A stretch of DNA of 64,000 bases. Source: Cyanobacteria bacterium CYA (lineage in GTDB: Bacteria > Planctomycetota > Phycisphaerae > Phycisphaerales > UBA1924). The position numbers and the translations under genes were made by a program. Below the pieces are notes generated by a model that was given only the letters and a program-made list of their open reading frames with translations, was not told where the DNA came from and did not search any database. Below, piece by piece: positions 42,745-51,178 of this stretch. Every line of letters begins with the position of its first letter. The stretch's first letter is position 1. Location: positions 124,001 to 188,000 of the forward strand of contig RHKP01000018.1 of the NCBI GenBank assembly GCA_008363215.1, written 5' to 3'.

Positions 42745-43890
42745 ATGGGCATGGGCATGGGGAGCCTCTCCGGCCGCACACATGCCTGTTCGCTGGCACT
42801 CTCTCTGTGTATGACTCTCGTATTGAGCGCGAAGGCCCAAGAGTTGGGCTCGCTCGATTGGTTCCGTGAAGAATGGGGTCGGGCTCAGACTTGGCAACCA
42901 CCGGCGCCCGTCGCAGCCGAATACTCAGTTTCGACCTACGAGATCTACAGCGAGCAAGAGTTGGCCGCGCTCGAGCAACGGATCGCGGGCAAGCCCGATC
43001 ACCCAGATCGACCGAAGGTGGTTGCAGTTCAGCAGTTCATGCAGCGAGGTGGCGATGTACTGCGGTATCGACTGTGGTACTACTCGGAAGAAGAGTGGCG
43101 CGTTTCCCGGGATGACCTGAACACGAACCTCGGTTTCTTTGACATGGGTCGATCCAGATCAGTTGTATGGGGAATGTCGGACACCGAGCTCAGTCTCTTG
43201 GATTCCGAAATTCGGGCTCCCGTCGGATATGAGTACAAGGCAACCGGCCTTGGCCTGATCAGGCTTCATCTGGCATTGTTCATGAGCCCGTTCAGCATTG
43301 ATGCTGGACGCGGCCTGCGCCCGACAAGGACTGAAGTAAATGGCGAGAACTGGCGCGGCTGGGCCTCGACACCGACTGGTGATCTTGCCGTCATATATGA
43401 CGGCAGACTCGAGACAAAGAGCGGTATAATCGACGTGACTGAGTATCGTATTGGCCGATTTGATGCGAGCCCAGATGCTGTCGGCAGCAAGGTGGTCTTT
43501 TCGGAGTGGGCTGACGTGCTCGACGGTACTGTCCGAGCGGCCAGGCTGCGACGTCATCTGCGGGCCGACGGCACCGTCAAGGCGACTTACGCGCTTGACG
43601 ATGTCAGGCCTTCTTCGCAGTCCGAAGTGGGTTCCGTTACCGGCATACCTCGTCGCGGGTCGAATGATCCCGTTCGAGGGACCATCGTCGCCGAAGTCGT
43701 GAACGATTTTCGCCCGGCCGTGGCCGCTACCGCAGTCTATCGCGACGGATCTCAGGTGCGGCAATCGCCTTTGCCGGGCCAACGTCTTGTTCCTGCCAGC
43801 CCATCGGCGTGGCGGGCGTTTGGTTGGGTCGTTGCTGGAGCGATCGTTGTGGGCCTCATTATCTTGCGGGTGCGTCATGCCCGCGTGTGA
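42745..43890 (+). CDS. Exported protein with C-terminal membrane anchor, unknown function
   Basis: A signal peptide (ACSLALSLCMTLVLSAKAQ) leads to a largely beta-rich region and ends in one membrane helix (FGWVVAGAIVVGLIILRVRH). A leader hexamer repeat (GGGCAT three times, 42743-42761) gives MGMGMG and makes the exact start uncertain. Base composition is lower in GC than the flanks. It begins a cluster (42745-45513) that includes a Cys-rich protein, a MauE-like protein and a prepilin-like protein. No domain is recognised. Confidence 0.65.
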   Translation: MGMGMGSLSGRTHACSLALSLCMTLVLSAKAQELGSLDWFREEWGRAQTWQPPAPVAAEYSVSTYEIYSEQELAALEQRIAGKPDHPDRPKVVAVQQFMQRGGDVLRYRLWYYSEEEWRVSRDDLNTNLGFFDMGRSRSVVWGMSDTELSLLDSEIRAPVGYEYKATGLGLIRLHLALFMSPFSIDAGRGLRPTRTEVNGENWRGWASTPTGDLAVIYDGRLETKSGIIDVTEYRIGRFDASPDAVGSKVVFSEWADVLDGTVRAARLRRHLRADGTVKATYALDDVRPSSQSEVGSVTGIPRRGSNDPVRGTIVAEVVNDFRPAVAATAVYRDGSQVRQSPLPGQRLVPASPSAWRAFGWVVAGAIVVGLIILRVRHARV

Positions 43891-43938
43891 ACATGCGGAG
43901 CGTTGGTGACGACACTCACACACTGCAAGGAGTATGGC

Positions 43939-44313
43939 ATGACATTCAAAAAGCAGAGAATGGGTGTGATTCTTCATCAAGCGATCATTGTCCTTGCGTC
44001 CGCTGTCGTGACGTTCGCAGCGAGCGCCACCTGCTGGTTGACCGTCGACACGGGTGGAAAGTGTTGCGATGGACTCATCAGTGTGCCGGTAAGCCACCCT
44101 GCGTGCCCGCCGGCTTCGTTTACTTCCAACCCTCCGATTCTGGCCGCGATCACGGACCCCTGTGGGCGGCCGAACAAGATCAATGATAACTGTATCTGCA
44201 TTTGGACCTGGTATCAGCGGGACGCATTCGGAGTGTGCGTGGCTGTGGCTTCGCCGATTCCTCTGGCTCACAGCATGTCTGACGGACTCTGGTGCCCATG
44301 CGATCCGGAATGA
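43939..44313 (+). CDS. Cys-rich exported protein, unknown function
   Basis: The ATG at 43939 has AAGGAG 6 nt before it. After a hydrophobic leader (GVILHQAIIVLASAVVTFAA) the mature part holds a Cys-rich domain: TCWLTVDTGGKCCDG, HPACPP, DPCGRP, NCICIW, GVCVA and WCPCDP. The Cys spacing suggests disulphide bonds or a small metal site. The stop overlaps the ATG of the MauE-like gene (ATGA), so the two are probably expressed together. No family is known. Confidence 0.65.
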   Translation: MTFKKQRMGVILHQAIIVLASAVVTFAASATCWLTVDTGGKCCDGLISVPVSHPACPPASFTSNPPILAAITDPCGRPNKINDNCICIWTWYQRDAFGVCVAVASPIPLAHSMSDGLWCPCDPE

Positions 44314-44749
44314 CCACAGCCAAAGTCCTGGCGGATCGAGCGACGTGCAAAGTCGCAGCATCCGGCATTTCGCGCAGACGTCAGGCAGGGCTGGTGCTGT
44401 GCGGAGTGGTGATGCTGGCGATTGGGACGGCGGGCGGGTTGAAATTTCTGAATGTGCATGATTTTGCGGCATCATTGACATCATGGAGTCTCATCCCGGC
44501 GTCAGTAATTCCAGTATTGTCGATCGTGCTGCCAGCAACGGAGTTGACTCTTGGACTTGCATGGTTCACCAGGGTGAGACAACGAGAATGCGCTATTGCA
44601 TGCATGATCTTGCTCACTGTGCGTGTCTTGGCACGTTGATGCGTTTTGAGGCGAACCGCAACCACGCTACATGGATCATCGGTCGAAATCTTGTACTTCT
44701 AACGATCCTTTTCGTCGGACTGGCAATGCAGCAGGTGCAACAGAAGTGA
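44310..44749 (+). pseudogene. MauE/DoxX-like membrane protein, frameshifted
   Basis: The first frame (from ATG 44310) runs through GLKFLNVHDFAASLTSWSLI, typical of the MauE/DoxX four-helix family, and stops at 44639 after LTVRVLAR. The rest of the fold is in the -1 frame: HCACLGTLMRF (the CxCxG motif), WIIGRNLVLLTILFVGLAMQ, stop at 44749. The second frame's stop overlaps the GTG start of the next gene (GTGA), as in many coupled genes here. This implies the two frames once formed one protein, or still do by frameshifting. MauE-type proteins sit in the inner membrane and help form disulphides in exported partners; the Cys-rich gene next to it fits. Confidence 0.75.
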
Positions 44750-45513
44750 GATCATTTCAAATGGCCGGGACTTTCCGAGTGAGCGCTTTTTCCCTGATCG
44801 AGTTGATACTCGTGATCGTTCTCACGGTGTTGCTGACGGCGCTCCTGCTGCCGACGCTGCAAAGGGCGAAGTCGGAAGCCCAACTGACCGTCTCGCAGTC
44901 GAATATCCGCAGCCATGCGATGGTTATGCTCAGTTATGCGGGTGACTGGGCAGATCGGTATCCGTACATGACTGATTCGGCAAGAGAGATCACCACGATC
45001 CGCGCCGCCGGCCGAGTGTGGGAGTTGCGTTACTTCGATCCTGTAAACTACTGGACGACCGGGCTCGTCGACGCCTACTACGAGGGCATGGCCGGTCATC
45101 CGAGTTTTCATCCTCCGAACTCGCGCCGGATCGGGTACACAATCACATCATACTGGTATTCCTCGACGATGATTGCCGCACCATCATATTGGGACCAGAC
45201 GACTCGCTTGGAAGGCGCAACGCAATGGAATCCTGTTTCGGTCTCGGATGTTCTCTTCCCCTCTGCGAAGGGTCTCCTGATAGAGGGGTATGAAACCCTG
45301 AACGACGCGGTGCAAGGCGGGAGACACAATGTCGCAATGTGCGATGCGAGCGTGCGGGGGCTTCAGCGATCGGAACTCACTGACCCGTATCCTTTTGGAA
45401 ATGGCGGGGCGGACGTGTTCCCAGGCGGGGCCGGCGGTCTGACCATCGGCGTCCCCGTCTTGCACACCGTGGGAGGCGTACGGGGCCTGGATCTGTCCGG
45501 ACCACAAAGGTAG
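44746..45513 (+). CDS. Prepilin-like protein (type IV pilin/T2SS N-terminal motif)
   Basis: The N-terminus reads AFSLIELILVIVLTVLLTAL, the prepilin cleavage and methylation motif (Glu5 after cleavage), and the helix continues LLPTLQRAKSEAQLTVSQSN. The C-terminal half has NVAMCDASVRGL and GGLTIGVPVLH, as in planctomycete DUF1559-like prepilins. The GTG at 44746 overlaps the previous stop (GTGA); an ATG at 44761 is an alternative. It is probably a surface pseudopilin, not a true pilus shaft. It lies in the low-GC block. Confidence 0.8.
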   Translation: MRSFQMAGTFRVSAFSLIELILVIVLTVLLTALLLPTLQRAKSEAQLTVSQSNIRSHAMVMLSYAGDWADRYPYMTDSAREITTIRAAGRVWELRYFDPVNYWTTGLVDAYYEGMAGHPSFHPPNSRRIGYTITSYWYSSTMIAAPSYWDQTTRLEGATQWNPVSVSDVLFPSAKGLLIEGYETLNDAVQGGRHNVAMCDASVRGLQRSELTDPYPFGNGGADVFPGGAGGLTIGVPVLHTVGGVRGLDLSGPQR

Positions 45514-45629
45514 ATCAGAACCAACTCGCCCGAGAGCATGGGCAGACAACGCCTCACGGTCCGGGCTTCGTTGATCACCGAGGTGCGTTCACCTTCGGGC
45601 TCCTGCGAGCGCTGATGGTCGAGGCTCGC

Positions 45630-46397
45630 TCACCACCCCCCGCACGATTCCACCATGAGCCGCTTCATCTGCGCCACCGCCTCGCGCAGCCCGACGAAGA
45701 TCGCACGGCTGACGATGGCGTGGCCGATGTGCAGTTCCGCGACGCCGCGCAGACCTGCGACCGGGCCGACGTTGTGGTAGTTGAGCGCGTGCCCGGCGTT
45801 GAAGCGCATGCCCAGTTCGGTGATGCGTCGTCCGGCCAGGGCGACGCGGTCGAGTTCGCTGCGCAAGTTGCCGCGCCGCATGTCGCCGCCACACTCGAAG
45901 AACGACTTGGCGTACGGCCCGGTGTGGACTTCGCAGACGTCGAAGCCGGCCTCGGCCGCGGCCTCGACCTGGCGCAGGTCCGCGTCGATGAACGCGCTGA
46001 CGATCATGCCCCCGTCGCGCAACGTCGCCACGACGTCCTTCATCCGCGGCAACTGCGCTGCGACGTCGAGCCCACCCTCAGTGGTGACTTCACGCCGCCC
46101 TTCGGGCACCAGCATCGAAGTGTCGGGCTTGATGCGCCGGGCGGTCTGCACCATCTCGTCGGTGGCGGCCATCTCGAGGTTCAGCCGCACGCGCGACAGG
46201 CGGCGGATGAGTTCGACGTCGCGGTCGCCGATGTGCCGGCGGTCCTCGCGCAGGTGGACGGTGATGCCGTCGGCCCCGCCCATCTCGGCCTCATGGGCCG
46301 CCCGCACCGGATCGGGCTCGCCCAGGTCGGGCTGATCGGGATAGCGCGCCTGCCTGACGGAGGCAACGTGATCGATGTTCACGCCCAGGTGGATCAT
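45630..46397 (-). CDS. pdxJ: Pyridoxine 5'-phosphate synthase
   Basis: PdxJ condenses 1-deoxyxylulose 5-phosphate with aminoacetone phosphate in vitamin B6 synthesis. The start MIHLGVNIDHVASVRQARYP, the GGADGITVHLREDRRHIGD block, and HTGPYAKSFFE, NAGHALNYHNVGPVAG, GVAELHIGHAIVSRA all match. The start at 46397 gives 255 residues. It is divergent from the DUF2089 regulator across an 8-8-8 inverted repeat. Confidence 0.95.
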   Translation of the reverse strand: MIHLGVNIDHVASVRQARYPDQPDLGEPDPVRAAHEAEMGGADGITVHLREDRRHIGDRDVELIRRLSRVRLNLEMAATDEMVQTARRIKPDTSMLVPEGRREVTTEGGLDVAAQLPRMKDVVATLRDGGMIVSAFIDADLRQVEAAAEAGFDVCEVHTGPYAKSFFECGGDMRRGNLRSELDRVALAGRRITELGMRFNAGHALNYHNVGPVAGLRGVAELHIGHAIVSRAIFVGLREAVAQMKRLMVESCGGW

Positions 46398-46450
46398 GGA
46401 GGATTCTACAAGGCTCCAGCACCCGACCTTTGCCATCGACTGACTTTCAG

Positions 46451-46474
46451 ATTGTCAAAATGGTACTTGACAAT
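46451..46474. promoter_or_regulatory. Perfect 8-bp inverted repeat with a TTGACA on each arm
   Basis: ATTGTCAA, 8-nt spacer, TTGACAAT. Each arm contains TTGACA, one reading right and one reading left, so the same element could serve as -35 for the DUF2089 gene (plus) and pdxJ (minus), and as an operator. On the plus strand AGTAAT follows 17 nt later (46490). Confidence 0.45.
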
Positions 46475-46834
46475 GTTGAAGCAAGATTGAGTAATGTGGA
46501 AGTGGCAGTCAACGAATCAAAACCCAACCTCTCCCGACGGCAGGATCATCCGCTCCTGAGCCTCTCCGACGAGGATCTGGCGCTGGTCACCGAACTGGTG
46601 CTCCAATCCGGCTCGCTCAAGGGGCTGGCCGAGGTCTATGGCGTCAGTTACCCGACCATCCGCGCACGCCTGGATCGTGTCATCGAACGCCTGCAACTGG
46701 CCGCGCAGGGTCGCAAGCCCGACCCGCTGCGCCAGTTCCTGGCCGACCTGATCGAACGCGGACAGATGAACGTGGACACGGCGCGGCGCATCGCGTCGCT
46801 GGCCGACGAACGAGTTGCAAAGGGGGACGCATGA
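46460..46834 (+). CDS. DUF2089-family helix-turn-helix protein
   Basis: The helix-turn-helix is seen in LKGLAEVYGVSYPTIRARLD; the C-terminal part (PLRQFLADLIERGQMNVDTA) fits DUF2089, usually a small transcription regulator. The start shown is the ATG inside the inverted repeat; an upstream in-frame codon at 46430 and a GTG at 46496 are alternatives, the last being attractive if the promoter lies at 46467-46495. It overlaps the next gene by 4 nt (ATGA). Regulation of itself and of the membrane protein seems likely. Confidence 0.75.
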   Translation: MVLDNVEARLSNVEVAVNESKPNLSRRQDHPLLSLSDEDLALVTELVLQSGSLKGLAEVYGVSYPTIRARLDRVIERLQLAAQGRKPDPLRQFLADLIERGQMNVDTARRIASLADERVAKGDA

Positions 46835-47184
46835 CACCGTGGTTTGATGAGCAGACGGCGGGCATGGTCGGGGGACTGCTGGGCGCCGGCGTCGGCACCG
46901 TGTTCGGCGCACTCGGCGGGGGCGTCGGCGGGCCACTCGCAGCAATGGGCAAGGCCAAGGCTGTTGTCCTCGGCCTCTTCTACTTTGGCGTCGCGGTCGG
47001 CGTCGGGCTGACGATCACCGGGCTGGCGACTCTGGCAATGGGGCAGCCCTGGTGGGTCTGGGTCTCTTTTGTTGGCCCGGGCGTGCTCACCGCCGGCCTG
47101 ATGGGCGGGCTGCTGCCGGTTGTGAGGATGCGCTACCGCCAGGCCGAGCAGCGCAAACTCGACGCGCAGAGTTTCCGGGGCTGA
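46831..47184 (+). CDS. Small three-helix membrane protein, unknown function
   Basis: The ATG at 46831 overlaps the DUF2089 stop. Glycine-rich helices (MVGGLLGAGVGTVFGALGGG, VVLGLFYFGVAVGVGLTITG and WVWVSFVGPGVLTAGLMGGL) are followed by a basic tail. A DUF2089-regulator and small membrane protein pair is a recurrent arrangement. Function is unknown. Confidence 0.65.
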   Translation: MTPWFDEQTAGMVGGLLGAGVGTVFGALGGGVGGPLAAMGKAKAVVLGLFYFGVAVGVGLTITGLATLAMGQPWWVWVSFVGPGVLTAGLMGGLLPVVRMRYRQAEQRKLDAQSFRG

Positions 47185-47196
47185 GATCGAGCATGT

Positions 47197-48240
47197 CTAC
47201 GGGCGGACCAGCGCGTCGATGACGACGGGAACCGAGCCCGAGGGGTGCCAGGTCGAGTTGGGCTCACTCCACCACAAGGCTGACTCGAGCGAACCGGGCT
47301 CCATGTCGATGGGGCGCGACATTTCCTCGAGGTGGACGCGCCAGCCCAGTTCGGAGAGTGCGTGGGTGAGCGAGGCCAGCGCCGTCGCGTCCAGTTGCAG
47401 ATCAGCCGACCAGACTTCGAGCAGCGTGGGGATGGGCACCTCGATGATGGTGTCGGCTTGCTGATCGACCGCCCACACGGGCTGGAGCGAAGCGTCCCGT
47501 TCCCAGCGGCGGCACAGTTCGTCATTGACTCGGCCGGCCAGTGCCCAGGTCTTGCTGCGGGATGCGATCCCTGCGCGCATCGTCTCCAGCCCTTCGCGGG
47601 CCGCCTGCTCGGAGCGGGCCAGCACGCGGATCGCCAGGCGCCCTTCGCTCAGCAACTGTACCGCCCGCTTCAGATCGGGCTCGAGCGCGCGGTCGGCTTC
47701 CCAGAAGCCTTCGGCCGCCACGAGCAGTTGCTCGGGTGCGATCGGGTCGGCCGACTCCATCGCCGGAGCGTCCACATCCGGGCCTTCCGCGACGATGACG
47801 GGCGGGTGTGCGGTGTCGGGCGTGTCGACGGCTACGGGCGGGCGGAGCCTCGGTGTACCAACCTGGGAGTGCACATACGCGGCGGTGAAACCGGCAATGA
47901 GCAGCACGGCGGCGGCCAACGCCAGTCGCCGACCGGCTGCGGGCGACCAGCGCACGTCGCGCCGACGCCTCGGGATCTCCATGCGGCGCAGCGGGAGCAC
48001 CTCGGGCTCGAGTCTGGCCAGCACCGGTGCGACCAGGTCGACCTCGGGGGGCAACTCAAACGTCAGATCGGCCAGGCGCGAGCGGTCCGAACGCATCGCG
48101 GCCATATGCTCCTGCAAACCGGGGTGCCGGGTCAGCAGGGCCTCCAAGCCCGCATGCTGCTCGGGCGCGAGTGTCCCCTCGATCGCTTCCAGCACCAAGG
48201 CTTCTTCGTGGGGATTGAGTTGGGGCAGGGGGCTGGTCAT
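47197..48240 (-). CDS. Putative membrane-anchored anti-sigma factor
   Basis: The N-terminal 90 residues (LNPHEEALVLEAIEGTLAPE) resemble the helical sigma-binding part of anti-sigma proteins, although the zinc-ligand HxxxC is not evident. One membrane helix follows (LALAAAVLLIAGFTAAY, about residues 105-125), then a large exported domain. The ATG at 48240 overlaps the stop of the sigma factor gene (ATGA), the expected anti-sigma position. The signal it senses is unknown. Confidence 0.75.
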   Translation of the reverse strand: MTSPLPQLNPHEEALVLEAIEGTLAPEQHAGLEALLTRHPGLQEHMAAMRSDRSRLADLTFELPPEVDLVAPVLARLEPEVLPLRRMEIPRRRRDVRWSPAAGRRLALAAAVLLIAGFTAAYVHSQVGTPRLRPPVAVDTPDTAHPPVIVAEGPDVDAPAMESADPIAPEQLLVAAEGFWEADRALEPDLKRAVQLLSEGRLAIRVLARSEQAAREGLETMRAGIASRSKTWALAGRVNDELCRRWERDASLQPVWAVDQQADTIIEVPIPTLLEVWSADLQLDATALASLTHALSELGWRVHLEEMSRPIDMEPGSLESALWWSEPNSTWHPSGSVPVVIDALVRP

Positions 48241-48803
48241 CGAGATTCAAATCCCGGGCCAAGGGCCTCGCGCAAGGCGCGGCGGGCGCGAAACAGGCGG
48301 CTGCGGACGGTGCCGGGCGCGATGCCCAACACTTCGGCCAGTTGCTCGTACTCCAAACCCCGCACGTCGCGGAGGATCAGGATGACGCGGTGTTCGTCCG
48401 CGAGGGATTCCAATGCCCGGCGGATCGAGCCGCGGTTTTCACCTGTTTGGACGCGCCAGTCTCCGCCCGGTTCCCCGATCGGGTCGCAGGCCTGTGCCGA
48501 GTCGTCAGTCCGGAGGGGCGAACGTTTCCGTCGCCGCAGGTATGTAAGGCATATATTCGTAGTGATACGATAAATCCAGGTGCCGAGGTCGCTGCGCCCG
48601 GTGAAGGTGTCCAGACGTGCGAGCACCTGAGTAAGGGAGTCTTGGGCCAGATCCTCGGCCTGGCGCGGTCCGACCAGTTGCGAGCACAGCCCGAGAACCG
48701 GTTTCTGAAACCGGCGGATGATTTCACCCTGGGCGTCGCGATCGCCCCGGAGGGCGGCGGCGACCAGTTCATCCTGGCTCGTGGTGGCAGCGGGGCGCTT
48801 CAT
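48237..48803 (-). CDS. ECF-type RNA polymerase sigma factor
   Basis: Region 2 reads EIIRRFQKPVLGLCSQLVG, QAEDLAQDSLTQVLARLDTF and LGTWIYRITTNICLTYLRRR. Region 4 reads LADEHRVILILRDVRGLEY followed by EQLAEVLGIAPGTVRSRLF. The ATG at 48803 gives 188 residues. A small AT-rich patch inside region 2 (about 48538-48578) uses codons unlike the rest. Its product directs expression of an unknown regulon; the anti-sigma gene follows directly. It is divergent from an ABC-2 permease gene, 55 nt away. Confidence 0.88.
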   Translation of the reverse strand: MKRPAATTSQDELVAAALRGDRDAQGEIIRRFQKPVLGLCSQLVGPRQAEDLAQDSLTQVLARLDTFTGRSDLGTWIYRITTNICLTYLRRRKRSPLRTDDSAQACDPIGEPGGDWRVQTGENRGSIRRALESLADEHRVILILRDVRGLEYEQLAEVLGIAPGTVRSRLFRARRALREALGPGFESR

Positions 48804-48858
48804 CGCAGCGTCGATGGTACGAGGTGTTCGGGGGCGGGCAGGCTGGTAGCATGTGCTC

Positions 48859-50718
48859 ATGCCCGTTTTCCTCCGGTGGGTGCTCGCCCTTGGTCCGCTC
48901 AACCCGATCATCGTGCGTCTGGTTCAGAACGGATCGCGCCGCAGCAAGCACATGTATGTCCGGGCGGCCTACCTGGCGGTGCTGATGCTGGTGCTGCTGT
49001 GGCTGCTGCTGCTCAAGACCAACTCGGGGGCGTTGAACTATCGCGAACTGGCGCAGGCGGGCGCGAGCAGTTTCACGTGGATCGCGTATCTCCAGATCGG
49101 ATTGATCTGCGTGCTGGCGCCGGTGTTCATGGCCGGGGCGATTGCGCAGGAGTCGGACGCGCGCACCTGGGACATTCTGCTGGCCACGCCGCTGTCGACG
49201 GTGCAGATCGTGCTGGGCAACCTGTTCGGGCGGCTGTTTTTCGTGCTGGCGCTGCTGAGCGCCTCTCTGCCGCTGTTTGCGATGACGCAGTTTTTCGGGG
49301 GGGTGCCGGGACAGTCGATCCTGGTGAGTTATCTCATCGCGGGATGCGCGGCGTTCCTGGTCGGAACGGTCGCGGTGAGTCTGTCGGTGAGTCGTCTGGT
49401 GGGCAAGCGCGCGGTGTTCACGTTCTACATCGCGGTGGTGTCGTACATCGCGGTGACGGCGGCCTTTGAACAGTGGCTGCGCCAAGCCGGGCTTGGACAG
49501 GGGGTCAACGGCAATGGTGTGACGCTGATGACTTCGCTCAACCCCTTCCTGGCGCTGCACGCGCAGTTGAACCCATCGTCGTACCCGCGGGCCGAGGCCG
49601 GATCGCTCACGGGGCTGAAGGCGTTCATGCTGGAGAGCCCGGTGACAGCCTGGTGCGTACTGAGCGGGGGATTGAGCGTGGTGCTGCTGGGCCTGAGCGC
49701 GTTCACGGTGCGGCTGGGCGGGTTGAGCCAGTTCGCCAGCGGGCGGGCGAGTGTGCCCTGGTATCGGCGAATGATGGGCCTTGGCGGAAAGGACGCCGAG
49801 CATCGCCCGCCCCGGCCCGTGGGCAGCAATCCGATCGCGTGGCGCGAGTCGACCGCCCGCAACGCGACATTCGGGCGCATCCTGGCGCGATGGAGTTTCT
49901 GCGCCCTCGGCAGCGCGTTCGGGCTGGCGCTGGTGGGTTTCTTTCACTTCGGGAAGTTGACGGCGCCGACGTTTCAGTTGGCGTTGCTCTCGACGGTGTG
50001 GACCGAAGTGGCGGTCATCACGCTGGTGGGAATCAACATGGCGGCGACGGCCATCAGCCGCGAGCGTGAGGACGGCACGCTCGACCTGCTGCTGACCACG
50101 CCGATCACGCCCAGCATGTACTTGTCGGGAAAACTGCGCGGGCTGGTTGCGTATTTGGCGCCGCTGCTGGCCGTGCCGGTGGCAACGCTGCTGATCGCCG
50201 GGGCGTACGTGGCGCTGGGCGGGCTGGGCAGAACGGGCGGGGTGATGGTGCCGGTGGGAGGCGTTGCGGGCGGACAGGCGCCGGTCATTGTGCCCGAGGC
50301 CGGGCTGGTCGCCGCGCCTGTGCTGCTGACGTTCACGGCCTTTTGCGTCATGGTGGGCCTGCAGTGGTCGCTCAAGAGCAAGGGGACGATCAGCAGCGTG
50401 ATCGGAACGGTGGGCGTGGTGGCGGTGGTGGGTGGCACGCTGGGGCTGTGCGGGTGGCAATCGGGCTCGTCGATTGAACTGATCGGCCCGGTGATGACCG
50501 CATTGACGCCGGTGACGCTGACGTACGCCTCGGTCACGCCGAGCGACGCGATGTTCGACACGGTGACGGGCGGCGGTGGGCTCAGCGGGGCGAGGGTGGG
50601 GCTGGTGATCGGGTCGATCGCGGCCTCGACGATCTACATGAGCGTGGTGTACGGGATCCGTGCCAACCTGGTGAGGAACTTTGACTTTACAGTCCGAAAG
50701 CTGGCGGGTACCCGGTGA
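48859..50718 (+). CDS. ABC-2 type transporter permease, two repeated halves
   Basis: The start is the ATG at 48859, with a GTG at 48853 as alternative. About 12 membrane helices fall into two halves, each with an ABC-2 type coupling motif: AQESDARTWDILLATPLS and SREREDGTLDLLLTTPIT. This looks like a fused pair of permeases that form one half transporter. No ATPase gene is adjacent. The gene is divergent from the sigma factor, so the sigma/anti-sigma pair may control it. The substrate is unknown. Confidence 0.8.
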   Translation: MPVFLRWVLALGPLNPIIVRLVQNGSRRSKHMYVRAAYLAVLMLVLLWLLLLKTNSGALNYRELAQAGASSFTWIAYLQIGLICVLAPVFMAGAIAQESDARTWDILLATPLSTVQIVLGNLFGRLFFVLALLSASLPLFAMTQFFGGVPGQSILVSYLIAGCAAFLVGTVAVSLSVSRLVGKRAVFTFYIAVVSYIAVTAAFEQWLRQAGLGQGVNGNGVTLMTSLNPFLALHAQLNPSSYPRAEAGSLTGLKAFMLESPVTAWCVLSGGLSVVLLGLSAFTVRLGGLSQFASGRASVPWYRRMMGLGGKDAEHRPPRPVGSNPIAWRESTARNATFGRILARWSFCALGSAFGLALVGFFHFGKLTAPTFQLALLSTVWTEVAVITLVGINMAATAISREREDGTLDLLLTTPITPSMYLSGKLRGLVAYLAPLLAVPVATLLIAGAYVALGGLGRTGGVMVPVGGVAGGQAPVIVPEAGLVAAPVLLTFTAFCVMVGLQWSLKSKGTISSVIGTVGVVAVVGGTLGLCGWQSGSSIELIGPVMTALTPVTLTYASVTPSDAMFDTVTGGGGLSGARVGLVIGSIAASTIYMSVVYGIRANLVRNFDFTVRKLAGTR

Positions 50719-50720
50719 GA

Positions 50721-50960
50721 TCAGACATGCAGAGCGGCGAGCACTTCTTCGAGGATCTCCTGGTGGGTTGAACCCTCGATGATGCGCCCGTTGATCTGCA
50801 GGAAGGGAATCTCGACGCAGCGGGTGCAGTTGCACAGGCAGCCGACAGGCTCGAGTCTGATCTCGGGATTCTTGAGCGCCAGCGCCTTGAGCGCCTCGTA
50901 GATGGCGCGATCAATGTTGCGCAGGCAGAACACGACATGGACCCGGGACGACGGTGACAT
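50721..50960 (-). CDS. DUF1450-like small Cys protein
   Basis: With the ATG at 50960 the protein has 79 residues: SRVHVVFCLRNIDRAIYEAL, then VGCLCNCTRCVEIPFLQING and EGSTHQEILEEVLAALHV. The fixed Cys at position 12 or so and the GCLCNCTRC pattern match DUF1450/YuzB, a thioredoxin-like fold of unknown function, and also resemble small 2Fe-2S proteins. It is convergent with the permease gene with almost no gap. Confidence 0.7.
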   Translation of the reverse strand: MSPSSRVHVVFCLRNIDRAIYEALKALALKNPEIRLEPVGCLCNCTRCVEIPFLQINGRIIEGSTHQEILEEVLAALHV

Positions 50961-51178
50961 CGCGGCAATGATTGCGTCCTCGCGGCTCGAACGCAAGAGG
51001 GGACGAACACTAGAAAACTCCTGGCAAACAGACACGCTTATCCATGTTGATTTCGGACGTTTCAGGTGCTTCTTTCTGAGTTGCGGAAAGAGAAAGATGG
51101 GTATGTGGCTCGGCCCGGGAGCGACTGCGGGTTTGCGCCCTGGGAACGGATTCGACGGAGAATGTGGAGGATGAAAAG

